Shown one piece after another: positions 26,515-35,940 of a DNA stretch of 64,000 nucleotides. Position 1 is the stretch's first letter, and each line of letters opens with the position of its first letter. The stretch covers positions 434,001 to 498,000 of the forward strand of contig NZ_FQWO01000001.1 of assembly GCF_900129705.1 (NCBI RefSeq). Reading direction: 5' to 3'. The notes under the pieces are model-generated. The model saw only the letters and a program-made list of their open reading frames with translations. It ran no database searches and was not told where the DNA came from. The translations under genes were made by a program, and so were the position numbers. The DNA comes from Flavobacterium granuli. Lineage in GTDB: Bacteria; Bacteroidota; Bacteroidia; Flavobacteriales; Flavobacteriaceae.

Positions 26515-27921
26515 CTACTCTTTCGCCTTGGTCAGATAATAAATCGGAATACCAATCAGCATAATCAAAACACCCCAACCACTGGTACTGGTTTTTGTAT
26601 ACAATAAAGCGATACAAATTGCCGTGGCGATAATTAGATAAAGTGCAGGTAAAAACGGATATCCAAAAGCTTTATAGGGTCTTTCGGCATCAGGCATTTT
26701 TTTACGGAGAATAAAAATACCCAAAATAGTCAGAATATAAAATATTAGAACGATGATCACCACAAAATCCAATAAATCACCATATTTCCCTGTCAGACAC
26801 AAAGCGGAAGCCCATATGCATTGAAGCCAAATAGACCAGGCAGGAACACTGGCTTTATTCAATTGAGCTGCTTTCTTAAAGAAAACACCGTCTTGAGCCA
26901 TCGTATAATACACGCGCGCACCGGCCATAATCAATCCGTTATTACAGGCAAAAGTCGAAATCATAATCATCACGGCAATAATCAATGTACCAATCGATCC
27001 AAAAATATTTTGTGAAGCCACTACGCCCACACGGTCAGATTCGGCAGTGGCAATTTCCTGCAAAGGCACTACGGCCAGGTACATTAAATTGGCTAAAACA
27101 TAAATAACACTTACCGTCAAAGTTCCCAGAAACAAACTCAATCCTACATTGCGCTTTGGATTTTTTATCTCACCCGCAATAAAAGTCACCCCTTCCCAGG
27201 CTACGCTGGAAAACATAGATCCCACTAAAGCCGCCGACATGGCCGCTATCAATGCCGTTCCGCTGATGGGCATCCAAGTTCCACTACTGGTATCAAGCGA
27301 AGCCGAAACCCAAGCATTAGCCCAGTTAGCATCCCAAACTTCAGCTTTGGCAGCTACAAACCCAAAAACGATTAAACCCAATAAAGACAAAATCTTGATA
27401 ACCGTAAGTACCGTTTGGAGAATTTTAGAATTTTTCACTCCCCTGCTGTTAATATAACTCAAAAAAACAATGGTAACAATCGAAACAATTTGGGCGGCAT
27501 TGAGTTTAAAACCATTAAATTCATATAAAATATTAGTATCACTAAAAGCAGGAAAAATATAAGCGGTAAACTTGGCAAAAGCAACTCCCACAGCTGCAAT
27601 TGTTCCGGTTTGTATCACCGCAAAGAAACTCCAGCCGTACAAGAAACCAATGAGTTTGCCGTAAGCTTCTTTGATATATACATATTGCCCGCCGGCTTTG
27701 GGAAACATTGAGCTCAACTCGCCATAACTCACAGCAGCAATTACAGTAATGACTCCCGTAAGTACCCACATAGCTATAAGCCAGCCGGCAGAACCAAGCT
27801 GACGCACCATATCCGAGCTTACAATAAATATTCCCGAACCGATCATCGAACCCACCACAAGCATGGTAGCATCAAGAAGGCCGAGCTCTCTTTTAAAATT
27901 TTCTGGTTTGTTGTCTTGCAT
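26515..27921 (-). CDS. APC family amino-acid permease
   Basis: The 468-residue protein has about 12 membrane segments and the APC signature near the N-terminus: LDATMLVVGSMIGSGIFIVSS, where the unwound GSGIF of segment 1 binds substrate. Further on, SYGELSSMFPKAGGQYVY and the loop SVAWEGVTFIAGEIKNPKRN match amino-acid transporters. It likely imports or exchanges amino acids across the inner membrane; specificity cannot be read. It is monocistronic, convergent with GAPDH. Length is typical. Confidence 0.92.
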   Translation of the reverse strand: MQDNKPENFKRELGLLDATMLVVGSMIGSGIFIVSSDMVRQLGSAGWLIAMWVLTGVITVIAAVSYGELSSMFPKAGGQYVYIKEAYGKLIGFLYGWSFFAVIQTGTIAAVGVAFAKFTAYIFPAFSDTNILYEFNGFKLNAAQIVSIVTIVFLSYINSRGVKNSKILQTVLTVIKILSLLGLIVFGFVAAKAEVWDANWANAWVSASLDTSSGTWMPISGTALIAAMSAALVGSMFSSVAWEGVTFIAGEIKNPKRNVGLSLFLGTLTVSVIYVLANLMYLAVVPLQEIATAESDRVGVVASQNIFGSIGTLIIAVMIMISTFACNNGLIMAGARVYYTMAQDGVFFKKAAQLNKASVPAWSIWLQCIWASALCLTGKYGDLLDFVVIIVLIFYILTILGIFILRKKMPDAERPYKAFGYPFLPALYLIIATAICIALLYTKTSTSGWGVLIMLIGIPIYYLTKAKE

Positions 27922-28106
27922 ATAAAATTTGGTTTGATTTTGGTTTGGCTAAAGATATACTTTTTTTGGAAAAAGAATAAATCTCAATAAAAATTGCTCT
28001 TAGTCTGTTTAATTAATCCTTTTGGGAGCATAATTTCAACAACAAGGTTAGGCTAACTAAACACTCCTTACACGCTAAGAAAAAAAGTACTGTTTGCATT
28101 AAAAAC

Positions 28107-28142
28107 AAAAAAGCTAAACTTGTCAAAGTCTAGCTTTTTTTA
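28107..28142 (-). terminator. Terminator of the CDGSH gene
   Basis: AAAAAAGCTAAACT and AGTCTAGCTTTTTT pair with one bulge. It lies just after the CDGSH stop on the minus strand. Confidence 0.65.
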
Positions 28143-28163
28143 TGCGATAAAGAAAGGGTGTTT

Positions 28164-28391
28164 TTATTTTGCTTTTAAGGGCGGTAAGTCAAATGCCTTA
28201 GACTCGTGTTCAAAACCATTGCGGTGCGAACCGTCACAAAAAGGTTTATTGGCTGACAAACCACAACGACAAAGACCTAAAGCCGTTCTTCCTTCTAATC
28301 CGTATGTATTCCCTTCGCAGTCTGTTATTTCGAATTCTCCTTCTATTTTTATAGACCCATTGCGATTGATTGTCAATTTAGTTTTACTCAT
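28164..28391 (-). CDS. Small CDGSH iron-sulfur protein
   Basis: The 75-residue protein carries the CDGSH motif CRCGLSANKPFCDGSH (residues about 41-56), with three Cys and one His that bind a [2Fe-2S] cluster. Small bacterial proteins of this type are thought to take part in redox or iron-sulfur metabolism. The N-terminal strands contain INRNGSIKIEGEFEITDCEG, so the motif sits late in a short beta domain. The gene stands alone with its own terminator and runs opposite to the downstream sigma operon's neighbours. Partner proteins are not evident. Confidence 0.9.
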   Translation of the reverse strand: MSKTKLTINRNGSIKIEGEFEITDCEGNTYGLEGRTALGLCRCGLSANKPFCDGSHRNGFEHESKAFDLPPLKAK

Positions 28392-28531
28392 AATACTGTT
28401 TACTTTTATTAAAGTTCAAAGATTGCAAAATATATTTTGAAGGATTTGCATCGCCTTGCTTTTTTAACACTCAAAACCCTAATTTACATTAATTCTATTT
28501 TAGCCAAAAACCAAGCATTAGTAATATCGCA

Positions 28532-28945
28532 TCAATGCTCATATCTCTTATTAAAATAAGCCTTCAAAAATGATACCTGTACAAGTACCATTACAGATAA
28601 GAGAGTCAAAGCATACAATACAATTTTAGAGAAAGTAAATTGAAACAGCGAAGCCGTAATTTTATGCTCTAAAAGAACATTTAAATTTGAAAAATCAAAA
28701 TAACTAGGCGGTTGCGGCTGTGCCCCAATAATTGCGTAACCCACCAAAATAACAAAACCTATGAAAATAACAAACCAAGCTGTTTTTGAAATCAAAGGTT
28801 TATAAATTGTTGCCTCACTCTGTTTCAATTCATTAAGTTGTGTCATTATTTGAGCCGTAAAATCAAATGAAGGCGACTCTAAAGTGGCTTTCTTAATCAC
28901 TTTTTTGGCAAAGTCATCTATTTGTTTATTTTCGTTCGCGTTCAT
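28532..28945 (-). CDS. Membrane protein, likely anti-sigma partner of the ECF factor
   Basis: The 137-residue protein has a cytoplasmic N-terminus (about 1-50) and two membrane segments (AWFVIFIGFVILVGYAII and IVLYALTLLSVMVLVQV). The start overlaps the sigma gene's end by 20 bases, typical of a sigma/anti-sigma pair made in a fixed ratio. The N-terminal part lacks a recognisable zinc-finger (ZAS) Cys/His motif, so the anti-sigma role rests on position and topology only. If right, it would hold the sigma factor at the inner membrane until an envelope signal frees it. Confidence 0.65.
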   Translation of the reverse strand: MNANENKQIDDFAKKVIKKATLESPSFDFTAQIMTQLNELKQSEATIYKPLISKTAWFVIFIGFVILVGYAIIGAQPQPPSYFDFSNLNVLLEHKITASLFQFTFSKIVLYALTLLSVMVLVQVSFLKAYFNKRYEH

Positions 28946-29516
28946 AATGCTCTATTATTTCAGGTTCCAATTTTTCTTTTAACAACGAAGCTAATTTTTT
29001 TCTGCCTCTAAAGAGTTTTACCTTAACATTATTAGCTGTCAAACCTACAATTTTAGAAATATCTTCTAAAGATTGCTCTTCAAAATAATACAATATTAAT
29101 AAAAAACTATCTTCTTTAGGTAACCTATCCAAACAATCATCTATTGCTTGCCGTTGTTCTTTTTCGACCAAAGCATCAAAAGCATTATCTAATGTTGCTA
29201 TTTGACGCTCCGTAAATTCGTTTAGGCCAACTGCAGGATATTCCTGTTTGTACTTCTTTAAGACATCCAAGCAACTATTATAAATTATCCTATAAATCCA
29301 AGTCGAAAATTTAGAATCTCCTTTAAACTTGTTCAAAGACTTAAAAACTTTAATAAAAGTATCCTGTGCAACTTCCTCTGCTTCTTCTCTATTTTTAAGC
29401 ATCCGCAAAGCCAAGGTAAAAACCAAATCTTTATAGCGATCGACCAAAACAGCAAATGCTTTGGTATCCCCTGCTACTACTTTTGAAATGTAATATTGAT
29501 CGTCGGTTTTGGTCAT
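28926..29516 (-). CDS. ECF RNA polymerase sigma factor
   Basis: The 196-residue protein has region 2 (LVFTLALRMLKNREEAEEVAQDTFIKVFK, then FSTWIYRIIYNSCLDVLKK) that binds core RNA polymerase and the -10 element, and region 4 (LPKEDSFLLILYYFEEQSLEDISKIVGLTANNVKVKLFRGRKKL) that reads the -35. It lacks region 3, so it is an extracytoplasmic-function sigma factor. It starts the operon with the downstream membrane protein. A GTAACC-16 nt-AGTC promoter lies immediately upstream and mirrors a GTAACC-16 nt-CGTC promoter for the divergent gene, suggesting autoregulation. Confidence 0.93.
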   Translation of the reverse strand: MTKTDDQYYISKVVAGDTKAFAVLVDRYKDLVFTLALRMLKNREEAEEVAQDTFIKVFKSLNKFKGDSKFSTWIYRIIYNSCLDVLKKYKQEYPAVGLNEFTERQIATLDNAFDALVEKEQRQAIDDCLDRLPKEDSFLLILYYFEEQSLEDISKIVGLTANNVKVKLFRGRKKLASLLKEKLEPEIIEHYERERK

Positions 29517-29523
29517 ATAACAA

Positions 29524-29552
29524 TAAGACTGCTACAATTGCTTTTTGGTTAC
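29524..29552 (-). promoter_or_regulatory. ECF-type promoter of the sigma operon
   Basis: Read on the minus strand, GTAACC (29547-29552), a 16-base spacer and AGTCTTA (29524-29530). It matches the divergent promoter at 29588-29616 and the GTAAC...CGTC pattern that I associate with Bacteroidota ECF sigma factors. The ATG follows within about 8 bases. Confidence 0.6.
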
Positions 29553-29587
29553 ACTAAAATTAAAAAAAGTTTTTTTTGATAAAAGTT

Positions 29588-29616
29588 GTAACCAAAATTA
29601 GACTTCCATCGTCCTA
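29588..29616 (+). promoter_or_regulatory. ECF-type promoter of the 29661 membrane gene
   Basis: GTAACC (29588-29593), a 16-base spacer and CGTCCTA (29610-29616), 44 bases before the ATG. Same boxes and spacing as the sigma operon promoter on the opposite strand. Confidence 0.6.
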
Positions 29617-29660
29617 AGCTAGGAACACATTAAAAATAATCAATTAAAAAACAATTTATC

Positions 29661-30008
29661 ATGGGACCAGACATTCTCGCCTTACCTGTAATTTTCGGAG
29701 CAATCTTCGGAGTATTTTACTTATTTTTTTCCACTCGAAATAAAGAGCGCCTCGCCCTTATTGAAAAAGGAGCCGATGCCAGTATTTTTATGAGCAAAAG
29801 ACAAGATGCAGCGCCAATCTGGAAAGTATTTATCCTAAATCTTGCGGTGCTGTTAATGGGAATTGGAGCAGGCATCTTACTCGCTTTAATCATTCAGGAT
29901 CTTTTTGGAGTCACTAGTGAAGCGCTATTTCCTGGAGTTATCTTTTTGACAGCCGGAACAGGTTTACTTGTTGGATTTAAAATGACCAAAGATTTAGAAA
30001 AAAAATAA
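29661..30008 (+). CDS. DUF6249-like small membrane protein
   Basis: The 115-residue protein has three hydrophobic segments (about 4-24, 50-74 and 84-105) around a cytoplasmic loop with FSTRNKERLALIEKGADASIF. That loop motif is typical of a family of small Bacteroidota membrane proteins that I recall as DUF6249. Its function is unknown. It is divergent from the ECF sigma operon, and its upstream region carries the same GTAACC/CGTC promoter boxes, so it is a likely member of that sigma factor's regulon. It ends in a terminator at 30037-30067. Confidence 0.72.
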   Translation: MGPDILALPVIFGAIFGVFYLFFSTRNKERLALIEKGADASIFMSKRQDAAPIWKVFILNLAVLLMGIGAGILLALIIQDLFGVTSEALFPGVIFLTAGTGLLVGFKMTKDLEKK

Positions 30009-30036
30009 TTCGAGTTTCAACAATCAATCAAATCAA

Positions 30037-30067
30037 ACTGCTACTTCATCAATAGCAGTTTTTTTTA
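30037..30067 (+). terminator. Terminator after the 29661 membrane gene
   Basis: AAACTGCT and AGCAGTTT stem with an 11-base loop and T8. Confidence 0.8.
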
Positions 30068-30533
30068 TGTCAAAACTATTTTGATTTAAAACAACAAGAA
30101 TAAACTTTTTTCTATCCTATAAAAAAGTTTGTTTGCTATTTTATAGGATCAAAAGAAAGAACAGTCTTAATGTTTAGCCAAATCTTTTTTTAAGCTCATT
30201 TAATTTCGTATATTGCACAGTCAGTTTAAAAACAATGAACAAACTACTTTTTTTTCATATAAACGCTTGCGCATTAGGACTTTTATTTTCATTGTCCTAT
30301 CTGCACGACGACTCTTTTCTAAAAAGTTCCAAGGACTTTATATAATACGCCCTGCCAAAACCCAAGGCAGGGAAATCTTCAGATATCCTTTACATATATA
30401 ATTTAAAACCGTCAATAGCGTATTGATGGCATTTTTGTCATTAAATCCAATCTCCTCCAAAGGACAATTGGCTTTTAATGTTTGGGTCGTTAACAAAAAT
30501 GCGTCAAAATATTGATACAAAGAGAATAGAGAA
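30068..30533. other. AT-rich gap with no confident gene
   Basis: The only plus-strand frame with a gene-like start is 36 codons (30235-30345) beginning MNKLLFFHINACALGLLFSLSY, which looks like a short signal or membrane segment; I do not trust it as a gene. An AT-rich inverted repeat (TATCCTATAAAAAAG with GCTATTTTATAGGAT) lies near 30114-30150. Nothing else recognisable was seen. Confidence 0.3.
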
Positions 30534-30911
30534 ATGTCACAAAACATCATTTTAACCACAGGAATTTACGATTTAATTAAAGACCATATTAGAAGAAAAA
30601 AAGTAACCCCTACAGAAGAAGAAGCTTTAAAATTACAGCTTAAAAACGCAACACAGGTAACTCGAAAAAATTTACCCGAAGACATCGTTACAATCGATGC
30701 ACGTATAACTGTCAAGAATCTTGATTCTGATCAAGAAGAAACCTATACTTTTGTTGCGCCGGATAAAGCAAAAAAAAGAAACAACACCGAGTCCATATTA
30801 ACTAAAATGGGATTAGCTCTGGTAGGATGCAAAGTAGGCGATGTGATCAATTGGGATTTTGAAGAAGGAGAAAAACAACTCGAAATCATAAAAGTTGAGA
30901 GACTGGACTAA
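30534..30911 (+). CDS. GreA/GreB-family C-terminal-type protein
   Basis: The 125-residue protein matches the C-terminal FKBP-like domain of Gre transcription factors, with the pattern VTIDARITVKNLDSDQEETYTFVAPDKAKK and ILTKMGLALVGCKVGDVINWDFEEGEKQLEIIKVE. Gre factors help stalled RNA polymerase cleave the nascent transcript, but this copy has only a short helical N-terminus of about 45 residues instead of the full coiled coil. It may act like Rnk or bind polymerase without stimulating cleavage; that is inference. It is monocistronic. Confidence 0.8.
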   Translation: MSQNIILTTGIYDLIKDHIRRKKVTPTEEEALKLQLKNATQVTRKNLPEDIVTIDARITVKNLDSDQEETYTFVAPDKAKKRNNTESILTKMGLALVGCKVGDVINWDFEEGEKQLEIIKVERLD

Positions 30912-31014
30912 AACAAAAAATCAGAAATGCTGATTTTTAAATTAAAATAGAATATCATGATACCGATGCAACAGTCATAAGTTTTTTTGCCGGATCTAAA
31001 AAATTCACACCAAA

Positions 31015-31054
31015 AAACTACAACGCCATTACAAAAGCGTTGTAGTTTTTTTTT
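31015..31054 (+). terminator. Strong terminator downstream of the Gre-like gene
   Basis: AAACTACAACGC (31015-31026) pairs perfectly with GCGTTGTAGTTT (31037-31048), followed by T6 or more. It lies about 100 bases after the gene; the gap contains nothing else recognisable. Confidence 0.8.
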
Positions 31055-31263
31055 GTTCCTCAAACAAAAAATAGAACTGCTGAAAATCAGTATTCTACAT
31101 TTTTTTTCGTAAATTTAATATCCTTTTTAAAGAAACAAGCTGTGCTTAAAAAAACGAATTTTGAACACATAAAAACATATTAACAACCTAAGACAACTAA
31201 TAGTATAACCAGCAAAACTACACTTAAAAATTGAAATGAATATTTAACCAATAAATAATGATC

Positions 31264-31710
31264 ATGGAAAATTTAAGACAAAGGCCAAAAGGCGATTTTA
31301 CTTGGCAAGCACAGTGGCAACAATTATATATACTAACGGAACACTGGCAATCAGACCTGCAATTCTACAAAGACGACATACGCTTTTTAGACCATCTTAT
31401 TGATAAATATTTCATCTTTTTAACCCAAAAAGACAACTTGGACGAAATGAGAGAATTAACCAAACGATTAACCGACGAAAGCAAAGAATGTGATTCATTA
31501 ATTGAAAAAACGACAACCCATTTGTCACATCTAGGCCAACTTATTGACGACCCTTATAAATATGATTCCCATCAATTTAGAGGAGAACACGAAAAACTTG
31601 AGGATGCGATTGCTGCTTTTATAAAAAAATTTAGAAAAAACAAAAAAGAAACTTTTGCTATTACCGAAAAAGTTATCGGAAAGGAAATTAAAAAAAGACT
31701 GATGCCTTAA
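31264..31710 (+). CDS. Helical protein of unknown function
   Basis: The 148-residue product (from ATG 31264; an ATG two codons earlier at 31258 is possible) is almost fully helical and charged, with heptad-like stretches such as LDEMRELTKRLTDESKECDSLIEKTTTHL. It has no signal peptide or membrane segment and I recognise no family. The C-terminal tail is lysine-rich (FIKKFRKNKKE). A role as a cytoplasmic coiled-coil protein fits, but nothing more can be claimed. Its terminator (31736-31765) serves the convergent LysM gene as well. Confidence 0.6.
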   Translation: MENLRQRPKGDFTWQAQWQQLYILTEHWQSDLQFYKDDIRFLDHLIDKYFIFLTQKDNLDEMRELTKRLTDESKECDSLIEKTTTHLSHLGQLIDDPYKYDSHQFRGEHEKLEDAIAAFIKKFRKNKKETFAITEKVIGKEIKKRLMP

Positions 31711-31735
31711 AATGTAAAAAGTTTAATTTCACAAA

Positions 31736-31765
31736 AAACGCCCAAGGATGCTTGGGCGTTTTTTT
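31736..31765. terminator. Bidirectional terminator
   Basis: AACGCCCAAG (31737-31746) and CTTGGGCGTT (31751-31760) form a perfect 10-bp stem with a 4-base loop. A-rich and T-rich flanks serve both convergent genes. Confidence 0.88.
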
Positions 31766-31790
31766 ATAAAGTTATTTCAAACCGCTTCGC

Positions 31791-33293
31791 TTATAAAACG
31801 CGATTAACCTGAGTAAATCTTTTGCTATAATACTTTTCTTTTACCGAAGAAATAATCACGCCACCGCCCACTGAAGCATGTATGAATTTAATATCACCAT
31901 CATTAGCCTCGACAACCATCCCAACATGATTGATTTGCTTTCTTCCGTTTGTTTTAAAGAAAATCAAATCTCCTTTTCTAGCTTCCTCTGTGCTAATTTT
32001 GGTTCCAAATCTAGACTGCTCCACAGAAGTTCTAGGCAACTGAATATCAAAAGTACTAAAAGTAGTACACATCAAGCCAGAACAATCAAAACCATCTTTA
32101 GAAGTTCCGCCGATACGGTATCTGGTCCCAATATTCTCTGAAGCTTTAGTCACAAGTTGATCCAGGAAATCAGTACTGTGAAATGATTTAATATTATACT
32201 CTGAGTTTTGTTCAGCAATCCTATCTTTAAAGGCATTTTCTGCTTTTTCGACTGCTTTCTCAACTGCTTTTAAGCTTTTGATATTTAATTTATAACCCAC
32301 AGGCAGACTTTTAACAATCTGAGGATTTTGTCTTTCTAATTCTTTAACTGTAATGCCAAATTCTTTAGCAATTCCGTATTTGGTCTCACGAGCTAACACC
32401 TCACGTACCACTTCAGTTTCCAAAACATTATTATCAACTATCGCCTCAGAAGAAACCGGTGTTTCCTTTTTTGTTATTTCTTTAGAAACATCAACTGCTT
32501 TCACTTCTGCCACAGCCACTTTCTTTTCAATAACTTTCTCTTCTTCTTTGGCAAGTTCTTCCTTTACTACTGATACTGTTACAACATCATCTGCTTTTAC
32601 AGGAATGTTAATTTTTTGTCCAATTTTCAAGGCTTCAGATTCTAAAATTGGGTTGGCTCTATCCAAGTCAGCTATTGTGATTCCATGTTCTTTAGCTATA
32701 GCATATTTAGTTTCTTTAGGCAAAACCTCATGAACAATAGCTTTGGCTGGAGTCGCTGTCTCCGCTAAAGACTGAGCTTTAACAGCCACTTCCGTCTTAG
32801 GGAATATCTTCTCCGAAGTCGTTGTTGTTTTAATGCTGTTTTCTGTTTCGGCTTTAGCCAATGCTTGGATTGGATTGGATGCCGTCCCTGGTATTTTTAT
32901 TAGTTGACCTTTTTTTAATCCTGATTTTTCAAGAGTAGGATTGATCTTATACAAATCATGAACGGTTAGTCCATATTGTTTAGCGATACCGTAAATGGTT
33001 TCTTTAGGAAGTACCTGATGTTCTTTTTCAGGATAATTTGAGGAAGTCTCAATTGTAGTAAGCTTAGTATTCTTTTCTGCTTTTGCAGGAATCAATAAAA
33101 CCGATTTAAATTTTATTCCCTTACGTGCATCTGGATTAAGTTCATAAATCGCACTGGACTTAATATTATATTGTTGGGCAATTTTAGAAATTGTTTCTCC
33201 TTTTAAAACAGTGTGATTGGTGTATTTTTCCTGGGAAAAAACACTAAAACCACTAAAAAAAACAAAAATTAAGATCCAACTATACCGCCTCAT
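31791..33293 (-). CDS. LysM and NlpC/P60 cell-wall hydrolase
   Basis: The 500-residue protein has a signal peptide (MRRYSWILIFVFFSGFSVFSQ), four LysM peptidoglycan-binding repeats (about 22-68, 88-134, 190-236 and 295-338), an Ala/Glu/Lys-rich linker, and a C-terminal NlpC/P60 domain (about 375-500). The catalytic Cys is in FDCSG, and the His residues lie in NHVGM and IHASVGG. Such enzymes cleave the stem peptide of peptidoglycan between D-Glu and diaminopimelate. Four LysM modules are more than in most relatives. It is monocistronic. Confidence 0.92.
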   Translation of the reverse strand: MRRYSWILIFVFFSGFSVFSQEKYTNHTVLKGETISKIAQQYNIKSSAIYELNPDARKGIKFKSVLLIPAKAEKNTKLTTIETSSNYPEKEHQVLPKETIYGIAKQYGLTVHDLYKINPTLEKSGLKKGQLIKIPGTASNPIQALAKAETENSIKTTTTSEKIFPKTEVAVKAQSLAETATPAKAIVHEVLPKETKYAIAKEHGITIADLDRANPILESEALKIGQKINIPVKADDVVTVSVVKEELAKEEEKVIEKKVAVAEVKAVDVSKEITKKETPVSSEAIVDNNVLETEVVREVLARETKYGIAKEFGITVKELERQNPQIVKSLPVGYKLNIKSLKAVEKAVEKAENAFKDRIAEQNSEYNIKSFHSTDFLDQLVTKASENIGTRYRIGGTSKDGFDCSGLMCTTFSTFDIQLPRTSVEQSRFGTKISTEEARKGDLIFFKTNGRKQINHVGMVVEANDGDIKFIHASVGGGVIISSVKEKYYSKRFTQVNRVL

Positions 33294-33495
33294 AAATTAA
33301 ATTTTACCAAATTATATTATATCGTATTGATTTACAAATAAATAAACTACTATTTTACATTTGAAAAACTAAAAAAAGATGCTTTTTCATGCAAAAACAC
33401 ACAAACAAAGCATTCAATACGGCTAATATAGATTATTAATAGAAATATCGCAATTTTTTAACCACTCTTTATATTGATTTTAACAAATATGCAAA

Positions 33496-33527
33496 GAAAA
33501 AGCGCCCTGTTCCCACAGAGCGCTTTC
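33496..33527 (-). terminator. Terminator of the 754-residue aconitase gene
   Basis: AAAGCGC and GCGCTTT arms enclose partly pairing CCTGTTCCCACAGA. On the minus strand the stem is followed by T5. Confidence 0.7.
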
Positions 33528-33552
33528 TATATAAGATACGTATAAATTAAAA

Positions 33553-35817
33553 TTAAGCTTTACCAGCTGCTAATAAATTTAACGCTGATCCAGCAACGAA
33601 CCAACCAATTTGCCCTTCATTATAAGTATGATTTGCCAAGATAACATCTTTACTTCCATCAGCATGAACAAATTCGATCGTTAATGGTTTTCCTGGAGCA
33701 AAATCAACTAAGTCTGTAAAGTTGATCGTATCATCTTCCTGGATTTTATCATAATCTGCTTCGTTAGCAAAAGTCAATGCCAACATACCTTGCTTTTTCA
33801 AGTTAGTTTCATGGATACGAGCAAATGATTTTACCAATACCGCTTTCACACCTAAGAAACGAGGCTCCATAGCAGCGTGCTCACGAGAAGAACCTTCGCC
33901 ATAATTGTGATCTCCTACCACAATAGATGGTACTCCAGCTGCTTTGTATGTACGAGCCACTGCAGGAACTGCATCATAGCTTCCAGTTAGCTGATTTTTA
34001 ACCGAATTGGTTTTATTTGTAAAAGCATTAACTGCTCCAATTAACATATTGTTTGAAATATTATCCAAGTGACCACGGAAACGCAACCATGGACCGGCCA
34101 TCGAAATATGATCTGTAGTACATTTTCCGAATGCTTTAATCAATAATTTAGCTCCTGAAATATTTTTACCGTCCCAAGCTGGGAATGGCGCCAATAATTG
34201 CAAACGATCTGAAGTATCACTAACTAAGATTTTAACTCCTGATCCATCAGCAGCTGGTGCTTGAAAACCGGCATCTTCTACAGCAAAACCTCTTTTGGGT
34301 AATTCATCGCCAAAAGGCGCAGTCAATTTAACTTCCTCTCCATTATCGTTAAGCAAGGTATCTGTCAAAGGATTAAAATCCAAACGACCTGCAATTGCTA
34401 ATGCAGCAACCATTTCAGGAGATGTTACAAAAGCGTGCGTATTTGGGTTACCATCGGCACGTTTAGAGAAGTTACGGTTAAAAGAGTGAACAATGGTGTT
34501 TTTCTCTTCTTTATCAGCTCCTGCTCTGTCCCATTGTCCGATACACGGCCCACAAGCATTGGTAAATACTTTAGTTCCCATTTTTTCAAAATCCGCAATA
34601 ATTCCATCTCTTTCAATAGTGTAACGAATTTGCTCTGAACCTGGATTAATACCGAATTCCGCTTTAGGAGTAATTCCATGTTTAACCGCTTGTCTGACAA
34701 TAGAAGCAGCACGAGACATATCTTCGTAAGAAGAATTGGTACAAGAACCAATCAATCCCCACTCCACTTTTATTGGCCAGCCGTTAGCCGCTGCTTCAGC
34801 TTTCATTTTAGAAACCGGAGTCCCTCTGTCTGGAGTAAAAGGACCATTAATGTGTGGCTCTAACTCAGATAAATTAATTTCAATTACTTGGTCAAAATAG
34901 TGTTCTGGATTAGCATACACTTCAGCATCACCTGTTAGATAATCAGCCACTTTATCGGCAGCATCAACCACATCCTGACGACCTGTAGCTGCTAAATATC
35001 TTCTCATAGAATCATCGTATCCAAAAGTAGAAGTGGTAGCACCAATTTCAGCACCCATATTACAAATGGTACCTTTACCAGTACAGGACATATTAGTAGC
35101 TCCTTCCCCAAAATATTCAACAATAGCGCCGGTTCCTCCTTTTACAGTAAGGATATCAGCCACTTTTAAGATAACATCTTTTGGTGCTGTCCAACCCGAT
35201 AATTTTCCGGTCAATTTTACACCAATTAATTTAGGAAATTTCAATTCCCATCCCATTCCAGACATTACATCGACAGCATCAGCTCCACCAACACCAATTG
35301 CCAGCATCCCTAATCCGCCCGCATTTACAGTATGTGAATCGGTACCAATCATCATTCCTCCAGGAAAAGCATAGTTCTCCAAAACGATTTGGTGAATAAT
35401 TCCTGAACCCGGTTTCCAGAAACCAATTCCATATTTATTAGAAACGGAAGAAAGAAAATCAAAAACTTCTTTTGATTGTTTATTTGCAGCAGCTAAATCA
35501 AATTCAGCTCCATTTTTAGCCAAAATCAAGTGATCACAATGAACCGTTGTTGGAACGGCAACTGTTTTCTTTCCAGCATGCATAAATTGCAGCAAAGCCA
35601 TTTGCGCCGTTGCATCTTGACAAGCAACTCTATCCGGAGCAAAATCTACATAATCAACTCCTCTTCCAAAAGCAGTTGACGGCATTCCATCCCAAAGGTG
35701 ATTGTACAAAATTTTCTCCGTTAAAGTAAGTGGACGGCCAACTATTTCACGTGCCTTGTCAACACGAGCTGTCATATTTGCGTACACTTTTTTAATCATT
35801 TCAATATCAAAAGCCAT
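33553..35817 (-). CDS. Aconitate hydratase, mitochondrial-type
   Basis: Aconitase isomerises citrate to isocitrate using a [4Fe-4S] cluster. The 754-residue protein matches the mitochondrial-type aconitase family, with [16 protein letters not shown] near residue 65, the DSHT motif ([18 protein letters not shown]) and the cluster-binding cysteines in [11 protein letters not shown] and [11 protein letters not shown]. The C-terminal swivel domain begins near [16 protein letters not shown], with [22 protein letters not shown]. AcnB is next to it in the same direction, but a perfect palindromic terminator separates the two genes, so they are probably expressed independently. Confidence 0.94.
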   Translation of the reverse strand: MAFDIEMIKKVYANMTARVDKAREIVGRPLTLTEKILYNHLWDGMPSTAFGRGVDYVDFAPDRVACQDATAQMALLQFMHAGKKTVAVPTTVHCDHLILAKNGAEFDLAAANKQSKEVFDFLSSVSNKYGIGFWKPGSGIIHQIVLENYAFPGGMMIGTDSHTVNAGGLGMLAIGVGGADAVDVMSGMGWELKFPKLIGVKLTGKLSGWTAPKDVILKVADILTVKGGTGAIVEYFGEGATNMSCTGKGTICNMGAEIGATTSTFGYDDSMRRYLAATGRQDVVDAADKVADYLTGDAEVYANPEHYFDQVIEINLSELEPHINGPFTPDRGTPVSKMKAEAAANGWPIKVEWGLIGSCTNSSYEDMSRAASIVRQAVKHGITPKAEFGINPGSEQIRYTIERDGIIADFEKMGTKVFTNACGPCIGQWDRAGADKEEKNTIVHSFNRNFSKRADGNPNTHAFVTSPEMVAALAIAGRLDFNPLTDTLLNDNGEEVKLTAPFGDELPKRGFAVEDAGFQAPAADGSGVKILVSDTSDRLQLLAPFPAWDGKNISGAKLLIKAFGKCTTDHISMAGPWLRFRGHLDNISNNMLIGAVNAFTNKTNSVKNQLTGSYDAVPAVARTYKAAGVPSIVVGDHNYGEGSSREHAAMEPRFLGVKAVLVKSFARIHETNLKKQGMLALTFANEADYDKIQEDDTINFTDLVDFAPGKPLTIEFVHADGSKDVILANHTYNEGQIGWFVAGSALNLLAAGKA

Positions 35818-35885
35818 AAGATTTTATATTTGTTTTATTATTCAATTTTAATCCCACAAGATACAAAAAAATGGGTAACAATAAA

Positions 35886-35915
35886 AAAAGCCTGAGTTAA
35901 TAACTCAGGCTTTTT
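35886..35915. terminator. Palindromic terminator between acnB and the second aconitase gene
   Basis: AAAGCCTGAGTTA and TAACTCAGGCTTT form a perfect inverted repeat with A and T runs at the ends; it follows the acnB stop. Confidence 0.88.
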
Positions 35916-35940
35916 GATATATTTAACAGATAATTTATAA

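Noticed and set aside
30213-30401. 62-codon plus-strand frame in the gap before the Gre-like gene
   Set aside because: No start context and no recognisable family; two other frames in the gap are equally open.
32353-32733. 126-codon plus-strand frame inside the LysM gene
   Set aside because: Opposite-strand shadow of Ala/Glu/Lys-rich repeats, which give long Ser/Thr/Phe-rich frames.
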